Assembly: GCF_000772705.2 (NCBI RefSeq)
Contig: NZ_JSBW02000048.1
Span: forward strand, 94,311 to 158,310
Length of the DNA stretch: 64,000 bases
Reading direction: 5' to 3'
From: Xanthomonas vasicola
Lineage (GTDB): Bacteria > Pseudomonadota > Gammaproteobacteria > Xanthomonadales > Xanthomonadaceae
Every line of letters begins with the position of its first letter. Position 1 is the first letter of the stretch. A program made the translations under genes and the position numbers. Shown in pieces: positions 46,169-56,259 of this stretch. The notes beneath the pieces were generated by a model. It was not told the DNA's origin and ran no database searches. It was given only the letters and a program-made list of their open reading frames with translations.

Positions 46169-46873
46169 GTTTTTGACAGGAAGCGAAGATAAGTGCGCTC
46201 TTGATCACATTTCTGTTTGCTTTCATTAGATTTTTGATAAATCTTTGGAAAACAGCGACCTAGATCATGTCCGTAGGGACATTTCAGGGCTGAATAGGCA
46301 GAACTAGAAAAGACAAAACCCACCCTCGCGGGACATCGGCGGGCTTGATTGCGCAAAAAGGCATGGGTGGCGGGCCGGTTCTGTGGCCAATGTGTCGCAC
46401 CGCTAACACACCGTCATCTGGCGCATGGGACATGCCCCGTCAGGCAATTTCCGCCAAAGAAATGACGATGCTGCGGGACAGAGCGACAAGCGTCGAATCA
46501 TTGGCGCGCCAACAGGCTGCCGCGTCGAAGGCGGTGCCCTCCACTTTGAGGGGCTTCGGTGCCGGCACGCAGCGTCGCGAAGTAGGTCGTCTGGCTAATG
46601 CCGTAAGGCATGGATGCTGGCGCCAAGACAGTTTTCGCTGAGCACGTCGAACTGCCCCGGCTCGCGCTCGTAGGCAGTCCATGTCAGGTACGAAGCGCTG
46701 CAAGCCTTGCGTATCCACGCGCAACACGCCGGCGATGGCGACACCTGCAAACAACGTGGCGCTTTGAAAACCATCGTCATCAATTCGCTCTAGCATCCGC
46801 CGGTGACCGCAGCACTCGGCGAAGCTTCAAACTCCCGACGGCTGGAAGCGCAGCACGGCCTGCCAAAACGACA

Positions 46874-46903
46874 ACGGCCGTGTGCATTGCTGCACACGGC
46901 CGT
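46874..46903 (-). terminator. purL terminator
   Basis: Perfect 13-bp stem acggccgtgtgca/tgcacacggccgt. On the minus strand the loop is GCAA (GNRA type) and the stem is followed by tgtcgttttgg. It starts 40 bases after the purL stop codon. Confidence 0.8.
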
Positions 46904-46942
46904 CGGGTGATGCATCAGCGGCTGCAGATCAGCCGCACGCCA

Positions 46943-49900
46943 TCAACCGCACCACACCCGCGCGTTGCGGAACATCCGCAGCCACGGCGAGTCATCGCCC
47001 CAGTCGGCCGGACACCAGCTCAGATTTGCGCTGCGCGGCGTGCGCTCCGGATGTGGCATCAAGATGGTGACGCGGCCGTCGCTGCTGGTCAGCCCGGTGA
47101 TGCCGTCGGGCGAGCCGTTCGGATTGAGCGGGTACTGCGAGGCCACCGCGCCATCGCCATCGATGTAACGCAATGCCACGCGTGCGGCAGCCTGGTCCAC
47201 GGCGGTATCGAATTCCGCGCGGCCTTCGCCATGCGCCACCGCCACCGGAATCCGCGAACCGGCCATGCCACGCAGGAAGATCGACGGCGACTCCACCACT
47301 TCCAGTAGCGCGGTGCGCGCTTCGAACTGTTCGCTGCGGTTGCGCAAGAAACGCGGCCAGTGCTCGGCGCCGGGAATGATGTCCTTGAGCTGGCTGAGCA
47401 TCTGGCAGCCGTTGCACACGCCCAGCGCGAATGTATCGATGCGCGCAAAGAATGCAGCGAATGCATCGCGCAGTGCCGAGCGCTCCAGAATCGAGGTCGC
47501 CCAACCGCGGCCGGCACCCAGCACGTCGCCGTAGCTGAAACCGCCGCACGCTGCAAAGCCGACGAACTCGCTCAGATCCACGCGGCCTTCGATCAAGTCG
47601 CTCATGTGCACGTCGTAGGCACGGAAACCGGCGCGCTCGAAGTTGTAGGCCATTTCGATCTGGCCGTTGACGCCTTGCTCGCGCAGGATCGCCACCTTGG
47701 GCCGCGCACCGGTGGCCACGAACGGCGCCGCCACATCTTCGGAAGGATTGAATACCAGCTTTGGACGCAGGCCCGGCGCCTTGAAATCACGCGCCAACGC
47801 GCGCTCTTCGTCGGCGCTGTCCGGGTTGTCGCGCAGCTTCTGCATGGCATGGGTCACCGACCACCATGCATCGAACAACTCTTCCCAACGCCACTCGGCC
47901 AGCACGCGGCCCTGCCCGCTCACGCGGATGCGCGGCGTGCCGGTGGGCCGTGCAATGCGCTGCGCGCATTCGGTCAACGCATGGCGCTCGACCAGATCGG
48001 CGAACGCGGCGCGGTCTTCGCTGGCGATCTGCACCACCGCGCCCAATTCTTCGTTGAACAGGCTGCGAAACGCATCGTCGCCCCACGCATCCAGCGTGAT
48101 ATCCAGACCCTGCCGCGAGGCGAACGCCATCTCGCACAACGCCGCAAACGCACCGCCATCGCTGCGATCGTGATACGCCAGCAACAGCCCGCTGTCGCGC
48201 GCGTCGCGGATCAATTCAAAGAAACTGCGCAGACGCTGCGCATCGTCCAGATCCGGCACGTCACCGCCGAATGCCGGCAACGCCGCATCATCGGCATACA
48301 CCTGCGCCAGCACCGACCCACCCAGACGCTGCTTGCCGCCGCCCAAACCGATCAACCACAACTCGCTGTCCTCTTCGCTGCGCAGCAACGGTGTCAGCTG
48401 CGTGCGCACATCGCCGACTGGGGCGAAGGCACTGATGATCAGCGAGACGGGTGAAACGCTCTTCAGCGTTTCACCGGGAATGGGGAATGGAGAATCGGGA
48501 ATGGTGGAAGCGGAGGGCTCTGGCGTTTCACCATTCCCGATTCCCGATTCCCGATTCCCGACCTGCCACTGCGCCTGCATCGACAGCGAGTCCTTGCCCA
48601 CCGGCACGCTCAGTTCGAGTGCGGGGCACAGTTCCATGCCGATCGCGCGCACGGCGTCGTACAGCAGTGCGTCTTCGCCGCTATGGCCGGCGGCGGCCAT
48701 CCAGTTCGCCGAGAGCTTGATGCTGTCCAGTCGCTGCACCGGCGCAGCGCACAGGTTGGTAATCGCTTCGCCCACGGCCATGCGCGCGGACGCGGCGGCG
48801 TTCAACAGCGCCAGCGGGGTGCGCTCGCCGATCGACATCGCCTCGCCTTCGAAGGTGTCGAAACCGGCCATGGTGATCGCGCAATCGGCCAGCGGCAGCT
48901 GCCACGGGCCGATCATCTGTTCGCGCGCAGTCAACCCACCCACACTGCGGTCGCCGATGGTGACCAGAAAGCTCTTGGACGCCACGGTGGGATGCGCCAA
49001 CACGCGCAACCCGGCCTGCTGCAGTTCCAGCGCTGCGGTCTGCAGCACCGGCCACTGCGGCGCGGCCGGATGTACCGCATCGCGATGCATCTTCGGCGCC
49101 TTACCGAAGAGCACGTCCATGGGTAGATCGATTGGAAGCTGGGATTGGGGAGTCGGGATTGGGGATTGGTGAGAAGCGGCATCGGTTGCCGGCAATGCGC
49201 CGTTGCCAATCCCGAATCCCGAATCTCCAATCCCGTTATCGAGGACGCCGTAACCAACCACCAGCCGCTCCTCGGCCGTCGCTACGCCGACCGCGGCGAA
49301 CGGGCAGCGCTCGCGGGCGCAGATGGCGGCGAATTCTTCCAGGCGCGCCTGCGGCACGCCGAGCACGTAGCGTTCCTGCGATTCGTTGCACCACAGTTCC
49401 AGCGGCGACAACGACGGGTCGTCGGTGAGCACGCGGCCCAGGTCGATGATGCCGCCCACGCCCGAATCGTGCAGCAGCTCGGGAATGGCGTTGGACAGCC
49501 CACCCGCTCCCACGTCATGGAACCAGCGGATCGGGTTGTCGATACCCAGCGCCACGCAGCGGTCGATGACCTCCTGGCAGCGCCGCTCCATCTCCGGGTT
49601 TTCGCGTTGCACGCTGGCAAAATCCAGCGCCTCGGCGCTGTCGCCTGCGGCCACTGAACTGGCCGCACCGCCGCCCAGGCCGATCAGCATCGCCGGGCCG
49701 CCGAGCACGATCACCGCGTCACCCGGCTGCAGGCGCAGCTTTTCCACCTGATTGCGATCGATCGCGCCCAAGCCGCCGGCCAGCATGATCGGCTTGTCGT
49801 AGGCGCGCGTCAGGCCCGGGCCCTCGGCGAGCTCGAAACTGCGAAAATAACCGAGCAGATTCGGGCGACCGAATTCGTTGTTGAACGCTGCGCCGCCGAG

Positions 49901-50989
49901 TGGGCCGTCGAGCATGATGTCCAGCGCCGGCGCCATGCGCGGGTTCAGCGCGCGCAGCGCTTCCCACGGCTGCGGCAGGGTCGGAATACGCAGGTGCGAG
50001 ACCGAGAACCCGGTCAGGCCGGCCTTGGGCTTGCCGCCGCGGCCGGTTGCGCCTTCGTCGCGAATTTCGCCGCCCGCACCGGTGGCCGCACCGGGGAACG
50101 GTGCGATCGCGGTCGGGTGGTTATGCGTTTCCACCTTGATTGCGAAGGCCGACGGTAGCACCGCTTCGCTGCGGTATTCGCCGGTAGCCGGATCCGGGCG
50201 ATAGCGCGCCGCCGACACGCCTTCCACCACCGCCGCGTTGTCGCTGTAGGCCGACAACGTGTGCTGCGGGGTTTGCTGGTGGGTGTGCTTGATCATGCGG
50301 AACAGCGAGCGCGCTTGCGGCTTGCCGTCGATGGTCCAGCTGGCATTGAAGATCTTGTGCCGGCAATGCTCCGAGTTGGCCTGCGCGAACATCATCAGCT
50401 CGACGTCGGCCGGGTCGCGGCCCAGCGCGGCGAAGCGTTCGCGTAAATAGTCGATCTCGTCCTGCGCCAGGGCCAGGCCCAGGTCGCGGTTGGCCTGCTC
50501 CAGCCCATCCAGCGGCACGCGCTGCAACTGACCCGGGTCGGGCACGTTGAACAGCGCCTCGGCCGCAGCGGCCGAACCGAGCAGCGATTGCGTCATCGGG
50601 TCGTGCAACAGCTTGGCCACGGCGGCCTGCGCGGCCGCGTCGTCCGGCCAGCCGGCCAGGTCGATGCGGGTACCGCGCTCCACGCGCTGGATCGGCTGCC
50701 CGGCGCCGCGCACCAGCTCGGTGGCCTTGCTCGACCACGGCGACAGCGTGCCCAGGCGCGGCACCACATAACGCGAAGCCGCATCTGGATCGCGCGCGGC
50801 GGGCGCAGCGTTGGCCTGCAGAATCCGCTGCAAGGTGGCTTGGTCGGGCGACTGCCCGGCCTCGGCGCGGATGAAGTACACGTGCCAGGCGCCAGTGAGG
50901 CGCAGCGCGGGAACGAGGGTTTGCAGGCGGGTTTCGAGCCGAGCGCGGCGGAACGGCGAAAGGGCGGAAGCGCCCTCGAGGACCATCAT
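46943..50989 (-). CDS. purL: phosphoribosylformylglycinamidine synthase (large PurL)
   Basis: 1348 residues, the single-chain gammaproteobacterial form. It converts FGAR, glutamine and ATP to FGAM in purine synthesis. N-terminal PurS-like region, then the synthetase domains ([21 protein letters not shown] [44 protein letters not shown]). After that a second half with [19 protein letters not shown], and a C-terminal glutaminase with nucleophile Cys in LGVCNGCQM and HGEGRAEF. Compared with my memory of the E. coli protein there are two extra stretches of about 30 residues each. They are encoded by GGGAATC-type inverted arrays at 49139-49236 (before [13 protein letters not shown]) and 48451-48562 (before PVSLIISAF). 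The frame is kept. Start: double Met at 50989/50986 without strong Shine-Dalgarno. Confidence 0.96.
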   Translation of the reverse strand: MMVLEGASALSPFRRARLETRLQTLVPALRLTGAWHVYFIRAEAGQSPDQATLQRILQANAAPAARDPDAASRYVVPRLGTLSPWSSKATELVRGAGQPIQRVERGTRIDLAGWPDDAAAQAAVAKLLHDPMTQSLLGSAAAAEALFNVPDPGQLQRVPLDGLEQANRDLGLALAQDEIDYLRERFAALGRDPADVELMMFAQANSEHCRHKIFNASWTIDGKPQARSLFRMIKHTHQQTPQHTLSAYSDNAAVVEGVSAARYRPDPATGEYRSEAVLPSAFAIKVETHNHPTAIAPFPGAATGAGGEIRDEGATGRGGKPKAGLTGFSVSHLRIPTLPQPWEALRALNPRMAPALDIMLDGPLGGAAFNNEFGRPNLLGYFRSFELAEGPGLTRAYDKPIMLAGGLGAIDRNQVEKLRLQPGDAVIVLGGPAMLIGLGGGAASSVAAGDSAEALDFASVQRENPEMERRCQEVIDRCVALGIDNPIRWFHDVGAGGLSNAIPELLHDSGVGGIIDLGRVLTDDPSLSPLELWCNESQERYVLGVPQARLEEFAAICARERCPFAAVGVATAEERLVVGYGVLDNGIGDSGFGIGNGALPATDAASHQSPIPTPQSQLPIDLPMDVLFGKAPKMHRDAVHPAAPQWPVLQTAALELQQAGLRVLAHPTVASKSFLVTIGDRSVGGLTAREQMIGPWQLPLADCAITMAGFDTFEGEAMSIGERTPLALLNAAASARMAVGEAITNLCAAPVQRLDSIKLSANWMAAAGHSGEDALLYDAVRAIGMELCPALELSVPVGKDSLSMQAQWQVGNRESGIGNGETPEPSASTIPDSPFPIPGETLKSVSPVSLIISAFAPVGDVRTQLTPLLRSEEDSELWLIGLGGGKQRLGGSVLAQVYADDAALPAFGGDVPDLDDAQRLRSFFELIRDARDSGLLLAYHDRSDGGAFAALCEMAFASRQGLDITLDAWGDDAFRSLFNEELGAVVQIASEDRAAFADLVERHALTECAQRIARPTGTPRIRVSGQGRVLAEWRWEELFDAWWSVTHAMQKLRDNPDSADEERALARDFKAPGLRPKLVFNPSEDVAAPFVATGARPKVAILREQGVNGQIEMAYNFERAGFRAYDVHMSDLIEGRVDLSEFVGFAACGGFSYGDVLGAGRGWATSILERSALRDAFAAFFARIDTFALGVCNGCQMLSQLKDIIPGAEHWPRFLRNRSEQFEARTALLEVVESPSIFLRGMAGSRIPVAVAHGEGRAEFDTAVDQAAARVALRYIDGDGAVASQYPLNPNGSPDGITGLTSSDGRVTILMPHPERTPRSANLSWCPADWGDDSPWLRMFRNARVWCG
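48451..48562. repeat. GGGAATC inverted arrays inside purL (second insertion)
   Basis: A perfect hairpin (gtgaaacgct/agcgtttcac, 48451-48474) is followed by a left array (48476-48505) and an inverted right array attcccgattcccg (repeating, 48533-48561). It is read in frame as [11 protein letters not shown] ... [18 protein letters not shown]. Confidence 0.85.
49139..49236. repeat. GGGATTG inverted arrays inside purL (first insertion)
   Basis: Left array gggattggggagtcgggatt (continuing to 49170) and inverted right array ccaatcccgaatcccgaat (49206-49236). It is read in frame as [12 protein letters not shown] ... [11 protein letters not shown]. Confidence 0.85.
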
Positions 50990-51175
50990 GTCCGAGGAAC
51001 CGTGTCAGAAACGGGGCTGCAGATTGTAACGGAGCTGGTGGATCGACGCCGGACTGCGCGCGCGCTGACGGGCAATGGGTGGGTTCATCAGGCCCTGTTG
51101 CCCTGTCTCATCGCCCTGCGCGGCACCGGTGGCGATGGCTGGCTGACCCGCTGGCCTGTCTGCCTACGTGCTGGA

Positions 51176-51293
51176 TGCTGTGGCTGCTGTCGCTGCTGTC
51201 GCTGCTGTGGCTGGTCTGCCTGGTCTGCCTGGTCTGCCTGGTTGGCCTGGTGGATCTGGTGGATCTGGTGGATCTGGTGGGTCTGGTTGGCGG
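51176..51293. repeat. 9-bp tandem repeat tract
   Basis: Degenerate 9-base units: gctgctgtc-type, then ctggtctgc three times, ctggttggc, ctggtggat three times, ctggtgggt, ctggttggc. In one forward frame it would read as a collagen-like LPGLPG...GGSGGS peptide, but no gene is supported. It abuts repeat copy B. Confidence 0.75.
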
Positions 51294-51294
51294 C

Positions 51295-51441
51295 TTATAG
51301 CAGCTAATAAAACCACTACGCAGCCACCAGGAGCACGGCTGGTGCTCGGTGACCGGCATGTACCACTCCACACACTCGGGTTCCTGCGCACCGTCCACGC
51401 CGACCTGACAACTGCTCGCCACATTTTGATCGCCGCTTTCA
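51295..51441 (+). repeat. MITE-like dispersed repeat, copy B
   Basis: 147 bases with ends ttatagcagctaataaaac (51295-51313) and attttgatcgccgctttca (51423-51441). The interior strongly matches copy A (cggcatgtaccactc; gtccacgccgacctg). Same orientation as copy A. It lies between purL and dsbC. Confidence 0.75.
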
Positions 51442-51474
51442 GCACCCCGGGCCCACCAACTTGCCGCAAAAACG

Positions 51475-51510
51475 CGGAAGGCCGGAATGCATCTGCATTC
51501 CAGCCTTCCG
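51475..51510 (-). terminator. dsbC terminator
   Basis: A near-perfect hairpin cggaaggc.ggaatgca with its complement (one mismatch), followed on the minus strand by cgtttttgc. It starts about 64 bases after the dsbC stop codon. Confidence 0.8.
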
Positions 51511-51573
51511 TTCGATCACGCCAGCCACCGAGGTGACCCGCCAAGCGGCATCACACCGCCGCTTTGCCGTGGA

Positions 51574-52371
51574 TCAGCGGCTGCCGCCGGCCGTGGTGAC
51601 AGCGCGCTTTTCCAGCGCCTCACGCAGCTGCGCTGGCGGCAGGTAGCCACCGAGCTGGGTGCCGTCGGGCGCGAAGATTGCCGGCGTACCGTTGACGCCC
51701 AGGCGCTGGCCCAGGGTGTATTCCATCGACACCGGGTTCTTGCAGTCCTTGGACGCCACCGGCTGGCCGGACTTGGCGGCCGTCAGCGCCTGCTTGCGAT
51801 CGGCCGCGCACCACACCGCAATCATTTCCTTGTGGTCCTGGCTGCCCAGGCCCATGCGCGGGAACGCGAGGTATTCCACCGCGATGCCCTGCTTGTTGAG
51901 CTCGCCGATTTCGCTATGCAGCTTGCGGCAGTAGCCACATTCCACGTCGGTGAAGACGGTGACGGTGTATTTCGGATTTGCCGGCGCAAAGACAATACGG
52001 TCGGCCTTGGGCACGGTGTCCAGCTGCTTGCGGCGGTAGGCCAGCAGGCCCGGGCTGGCGGCGAACTGCTTGTTCTGGATGTCGAACGGCTGCGCCTGCA
52101 TCAGATACCGGCCGTCATCGCTGACGTACAGCACCTGCCCGCCAACGACCACTTCGCGGAAGCCGGGGAACGGCGCGGCACCGATGTAGTCGGGTTTGAA
52201 ATCCGGGTCCAGCGCCTTGAGCGCCGTGCTCACGCGCTGGTCCACATTGCCGGCGGCGGCGGGCGCGGTGGCGGGCTTGGCGCCGGCGGTGCTTGCCGCA
52301 GGCTGCGACGATTGTGCGCAGGCGGTAAGGCTGATCGCGCCCAGCAGCGCGGCGATGGCAAGACGATACAT
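51574..52371 (-). CDS. dsbC: thiol:disulfide interchange protein DsbC
   Basis: 265 residues. Exported with a lipoprotein-like signal (AISLTAC, Cys18), then an Ala/Pro/Ser-rich spacer (20-42) longer than in enterobacterial DsbC. N-terminal dimerisation domain (about 45-110; VVVGGQVLYVSDDGRYLMQAQPFDI). Thioredoxin domain with active site CGYC (Cys145, Cys148), cis-Pro loop NGTPAIF and a second Cys pair (WCAAD/DCKNP). It isomerises wrong disulfides in the periplasm; probable clients include the disulfide-bearing enzymes exported by xps. It stands alone with its own terminator. If the lipobox is used, this form would be membrane-tethered, unlike soluble E. coli DsbC. Confidence 0.92.
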   Translation of the reverse strand: MYRLAIAALLGAISLTACAQSSQPAASTAGAKPATAPAAAGNVDQRVSTALKALDPDFKPDYIGAAPFPGFREVVVGGQVLYVSDDGRYLMQAQPFDIQNKQFAASPGLLAYRRKQLDTVPKADRIVFAPANPKYTVTVFTDVECGYCRKLHSEIGELNKQGIAVEYLAFPRMGLGSQDHKEMIAVWCAADRKQALTAAKSGQPVASKDCKNPVSMEYTLGQRLGVNGTPAIFAPDGTQLGGYLPPAQLREALEKRAVTTAGGSR

Positions 52372-52860
52372 TCACGCATCCAGGTGGAATGAGGTGCCCG
52401 GATTCTCGCACAGCGTAGATGAAGCCCGGCAGCAGCCGCGACTGTCGATTGCGACGGCAAGCGGTCAGCTGCTGCATCGATTGGACAAACCCAATGTAGA
52501 GCGCGTTATGGCGGCTATGGCGGCAGGTCTGTCCGTTGGCAGCGCAGAGCGTCCTGAAATCCCCCAAACGTCCAATCCCGCTCGCTCCGGCTCGTTGAGG
52601 TGCACCCGCGCCGCTCGGCGCTGACCACTGGCGTGATGCATGGTGCGAGGAGGCCACGCTCAGCCGACGCCAGCCAGACTAACGAGACCGTCGCAGAGGC
52701 CGAGCGCGGCTGATGATGCCTTGCAACCTCAGCCATGCGTTGTTCGTAAATTATGTGTTGTTCGTGCTGCCGTTGGTCATTCATTGACCGGGCACGTATC
52801 CCGCCCGGCCCTCAGCGCATCATCAGTGCGCCCACGCGCGGCTGGTCAAACGCGCGCGGA
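52372..52860. other. intergenic, no feature seen
   Basis: About 490 bases between xerD (its end) and dsbC (its start). Short frames without family resemblance. It must contain the dsbC promoter; no clear hexamers were identified. Confidence 0.35.
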
Positions 52861-53832
52861 CTAACCACGCGGATGATGGCTAGCGTGCAGCTTCTGCAGA
52901 TGCTGGCGCGCCACCAGCGTATAGATTTGAGTGGTCGACAATGAGCTGTGGCCCAGCAGCATCTGCAGCGCGCGCAGGTCGGCGCCGTGGTTGAGCAGAT
53001 GGGTGGCAAAGCTGTGGCGCAACCCATGCGGGCTGACCGTTGCCGGGTCGATGCCGGCCACCGCGGCGTAGCGTTTGACCAAGGCCCAGAATTGCTGACG
53101 GCTGAGCGGTTGGCGGGCGGCGTCGATGAACAACGGCACCTGCCCGTCCACGGCCGCCACCGGCCTGTTCGCGGCCAGCAGCGGGCGCGCCTGGCGCAGA
53201 TAACGCTCCAGCCAGTGCTGGGATTCCTCACCCAGCGGCACCAGCCGGTCCTTGCTGCCCTTGCCGGTCACCCGCAACACGCCCTGACGCAAATTCACCC
53301 CAACCGCCGGCAGGTTGACCAGCTCGCTCACACGCAGGCCCGCGGCGTACATCAGCTCCAGCATGGCGCGGTCGCGCAGGCCCGCCGGGGTATCCACCTC
53401 GGGGGCGGCCAGCAGCGCCTCGATCTGGCTCTCGGTCAACGCCTTGGGCAGCGAGCGCGGCAACTGTGGCGGGTCGATCAATGCTGTCGGGTCGTCGCTG
53501 CGCATGCCATCGCGCAGACACAACCCATAGAACGCACGCAAGGTCGACAGCAGCCGCGCCGTGCTGCGTGGAGAGTAATTGGCCTTGGCACGCCAGCGTA
53601 AATAGTCGAACAGTGCCGCGCGGTCGATACCGAGCAAGCCACCACCGGCGCCAGCGCGCCAGCGCGCCAGCCCTTCCAGATCGCGCCGATAGCTCTCCAG
53701 CGTCTGCCGCGCCACGCCTTGCTCGGCCCAAAACCGGTCGAGGAAACGCTCGATCACACCGGCATCGGCCGCCTGCAGCGGCGGTAGCTGCTGGGCAAGT
53801 TGGCGGCGTTCGGCGGGGCTGCTGGCAGACAT
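52861..53832 (-). CDS. xerD: site-specific tyrosine recombinase XerD
   Basis: 323 residues from ATG 53832; the long upstream frame to 54132 is not conserved in character and is dropped. N-terminal SAM-like core-binding domain (about 25-115; [27 protein letters not shown]). C-terminal catalytic domain with Arg in [12 protein letters not shown], Lys in [22 protein letters not shown] and the Tyr nucleophile in [17 protein letters not shown]. Together with XerC it resolves chromosome dimers at dif under FtsK control. HxxR and the C-terminal QHLQKLH tail favour XerD over XerC. Confidence 0.92.
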   Translation of the reverse strand: MSASSPAERRQLAQQLPPLQAADAGVIERFLDRFWAEQGVARQTLESYRRDLEGLARWRAGAGGGLLGIDRAALFDYLRWRAKANYSPRSTARLLSTLRAFYGLCLRDGMRSDDPTALIDPPQLPRSLPKALTESQIEALLAAPEVDTPAGLRDRAMLELMYAAGLRVSELVNLPAVGVNLRQGVLRVTGKGSKDRLVPLGEESQHWLERYLRQARPLLAANRPVAAVDGQVPLFIDAARQPLSRQQFWALVKRYAAVAGIDPATVSPHGLRHSFATHLLNHGADLRALQMLLGHSSLSTTQIYTLVARQHLQKLHASHHPRG

Positions 53833-54264
53833 CGCCACAGCATAGAACGTGGCGCGCGCTTTGCGAGACAACGCATTGCGAATCGCCGGTACGCGGCAGG
53901 CTTGGGTGCGCTGCATTGTGGCAAGTGGGCTGCACACCAGTGTTATTTGTGACCAGGCCATGCCATCCGCACGCAGGGGCTTTTTGCGTGCTTCCTCTTG
54001 CGTGCATCGCATGACGTGCGCAGCAGAAGAGAGTACGCGTGCGCGTGAGGCCGCGATCAGGCAGACAAGACGCAAACGCGAATGGTCCATCGGAAATGCA
54101 GCAGTCCACCCACCGCATTGATGCCACAACAAGAAGCCCTGGGCGTGGACATGCGCCGATTGACTCCAGCCGACGCAGCGAACGCGTCAGCGCGAGCAAA
54201 CACCCAGAGCGTGGCTACCGCAGCGCGGCGTTGCACCGTGCTTGGCGACCGTTATGCTCGCGCC

Positions 54265-54732
54265 ATGACCTCGCTCTTTTCGCCCCGCATAGCACGCGCC
54301 CCTGCTCTGGTGGGCTGGCGGTTGCTGGCGATGTGTTACGACGCCTGGCCAGTGCTGGCGCTGTCGATGCTGATCTCCACCGTCTTCACGCTGGGCTTTA
54401 CCTTCGCCGGGCACCCAGCACGCGAAAACATCGCACCCTTCAGCAGCTGGCAATGGCTGTTGTGGCTGTGCTGCTGGATCGCCGCCGGGGTCTACGCCAC
54501 CGTGAGCTGGCGCCGCGGCGGACAGACGCTGGGCATGCGCCCGTGGCGGCTGCGCCTGATCGATCCACAGGCCTCATGGCGTGCGCTGTGGATTCGCTAC
54601 GCAGTGGGCACCTTGTCGCTGGGGCTGGCCGGGCTGGGATTCTGGTGGGCGTGGCTGGATCGCGACCGGCTGACCTGGCACGACCGTGCGAGTGGGACCC
54701 GGTTGGAGCGAACTGCCAGGCCCTTGACGTAA
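54265..54732 (+). CDS. RDD-family membrane protein
   Basis: 155 residues. It starts PALVGWRLLAMCYDAWPVLALSM, where the Arg-x-x-x-x-x-Asp arrangement of the RDD family (Arg in the first helix, Asp in YDAWP) is recognisable. A second and third hydrophobic segment follow (WQWLLWLCCWIAAGVYATVSW; GTLSLGLAGLGFWWAW), with RGGQTLGMRPWRLRLID between them, the conserved family block. The frame is open upstream to 54082, but ATG 54265 starts the conserved part. Function of most RDD proteins is unknown; some relatives are ion antiporters. Divergent from xerD, monocistronic. Confidence 0.85.
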   Translation: MTSLFSPRIARAPALVGWRLLAMCYDAWPVLALSMLISTVFTLGFTFAGHPARENIAPFSSWQWLLWLCCWIAAGVYATVSWRRGGQTLGMRPWRLRLIDPQASWRALWIRYAVGTLSLGLAGLGFWWAWLDRDRLTWHDRASGTRLERTARPLT

Positions 54733-55152
54733 TCAGGTCAGCAGCACGCCCTCCCTGAATATCGATCATCCCCGCATGCTCAATGCATACGAGCTGCGCC
54801 TGAGTGCGACGAAACTAGCGTAGGCGACCAAACAAGGCTGCAGCTTATTTTGCGCCCGCGAAGGGGCGCGCAATTAACCCACTGAACTGCATGCCCAAAC
54901 GCATGCAGGACCGCTAGCAATGGCGGAACCAGCAACGCATAGCATGTCGCCCAAGGCATGTTGGTTAACCAAGCATCAGCGCTAGGACATCCAGGGCGGC
55001 CAGCTGAAGCGTCAATGGCAATTGCGGCAGAACGATGTGGCCCTTGGAATCGCCCTTAGCGCTGAGCGCTCCCCACATGCACAAAGCAGTCACCGCCAGC
55101 CAGCTAAAGCAGGCAGAGCACGACACCCACGATGCTCACCCGCCGCATGCGG
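54733..55152. other. intergenic, no feature seen
   Basis: About 420 bases between the convergent RDD and lptG genes. No frame, hairpin with T-tract or repeat was recognised. Confidence 0.35.
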
Positions 55153-56259
55153 TCAGCTACTTCGCCTGCGGAACAACCACGCCGACACACCCAGCATCAC
55201 CATCGGCGGTAGCGCATAAGCGATGCGGTAATCGAGCTTGAGCGCGCCAGCCATGCGGCCGAAGAACAACTGCAGCAGCCAGAAGCCCAGCGCGAACAGG
55301 ATGCCCAGGAACAGACGCTTGCCCAAACCGCCGCTCCGCAACGAACCGAACGAGAACGGAATTGCCGCCATGCACAGCGCCAGCACATTGACCGGGTAGA
55401 ACCAACGGCTCCAGTACTGATCTTCGTAATCGCGCGCGTCCAATCCATTGCGGCGGCGGTATTCGATACTCTGCTCCAGATCATGCGCGGACAGATTGCG
55501 CGGTTTGGCCAGACCGGCCGCCAGCGCTACCGGATTCAGCTGCGATTGCCACGGCAATTCGGGGAAGGTTTCGCGCTGCACCGAGCGTTCCTGAAAGGTA
55601 TCGCGACGTACCTGGCGCAAGGTCCAACGGCCGTCGCGGTGCTCGGCCATCGACGCGTAGGTCAGCTGCTGCATCCTGCCGCTAGGGTCGAGGTGGTAAA
55701 GCCGCACATCGTGCAGATCCAGGGCGGTACCGCCGCCGTCGAGCAGCTTCTCTTCACCACTCAAGGCGTTGAGGAAGGTGTTGCCCTCACGTGCCCACAG
55801 GCCGGAATAGCGCGAAGACGCCATATCGCTGTTGTAGCGCGCACTGGCCTTGAGCGTGTCGGCCTGGTCCTGCGCCCACGGCCCGATGGTTTCGCCACTG
55901 ATCACCATGCTGGCAGTCAGCAGCGCCATCGCTGCGACGACGGAGGCGGACATGCGTTTGCGCGACACGCCCAGCGCACGCAGCGCCGTCAGCTCGGAAG
56001 TGGCGGCCAACTGACCCAGGCCCATCAGCGCGCCAATCACCGCCGCAGTGGGAAACAGGGTGTAGGCCCGGCGCGGCACGGTATAGGCCACGTAAGCCAC
56101 CGCATGGCCGAAGGTGTAGCTGCCCTGGCCGATGTTCTTGGCCTCGCTGGCGAAAGCGTTGACCAGGTCCAGCCCCAGCAGCACCGCCCAGGTCAGCAGC
56201 ACGGTGGACAGCACCACCCGGCCGACATACCAATCATGGACCCGCGGCGTCAGCTTCAT
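55153..56259 (-). CDS. lptG: LPS export ABC transporter permease LptG
   Basis: 368 residues from ATG 56259, which overlaps the lptF stop (ATGA). YjgP/YjgQ-type permease: N-terminal membrane helices (about 15-35, 60-85, 95-125), the coupling region ELTALRALGVSRKRM, a large periplasmic jellyroll (about 135-270) and three C-terminal helices (ending PPMVMLGVSAWLFRRR). With LptF and the LptB ATPase it extracts lipopolysaccharide from the inner membrane and passes it to LptC/LptA. The frame upstream to 56343 is discarded because it lies inside lptF. Confidence 0.93.
   Translation of the reverse strand: MKLTPRVHDWYVGRVVLSTVLLTWAVLLGLDLVNAFASEAKNIGQGSYTFGHAVAYVAYTVPRRAYTLFPTAAVIGALMGLGQLAATSELTALRALGVSRKRMSASVVAAMALLTASMVISGETIGPWAQDQADTLKASARYNSDMASSRYSGLWAREGNTFLNALSGEEKLLDGGGTALDLHDVRLYHLDPSGRMQQLTYASMAEHRDGRWTLRQVRRDTFQERSVQRETFPELPWQSQLNPVALAAGLAKPRNLSAHDLEQSIEYRRRNGLDARDYEDQYWSRWFYPVNVLALCMAAIPFSFGSLRSGGLGKRLFLGILFALGFWLLQLFFGRMAGALKLDYRIAYALPPMVMLGVSAWLFRRRSS

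Larger units (their letters stand above)
45964..46942. other. long intergenic region upstream of the adhesin and downstream of purL
   Basis: Nearly 1 kb. The adhesin-proximal 350 bases are AT-rich and probably regulatory. The rest (46345-46870) contains frames with partial protein-like character on the minus strand (for instance TAYEREPGQFDVLSENCLG near 46600-46690) that end quickly, possibly a decayed gene. No family was recognised. Confidence 0.4.

Noticed and set aside
46440..46796. 118-codon minus-strand frame in the adhesin-purL gap
   Set aside because: No recognisable family, and competing frames show equally protein-like pieces; treated as possible decay product only.
51168..51536. 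collagen-like reading frame (GLPGLPG...GGSGGS)
   Set aside because: Product of the 9-bp tandem tract fused to repeat copy B; no signal peptide, ribosome site or conserved domain.
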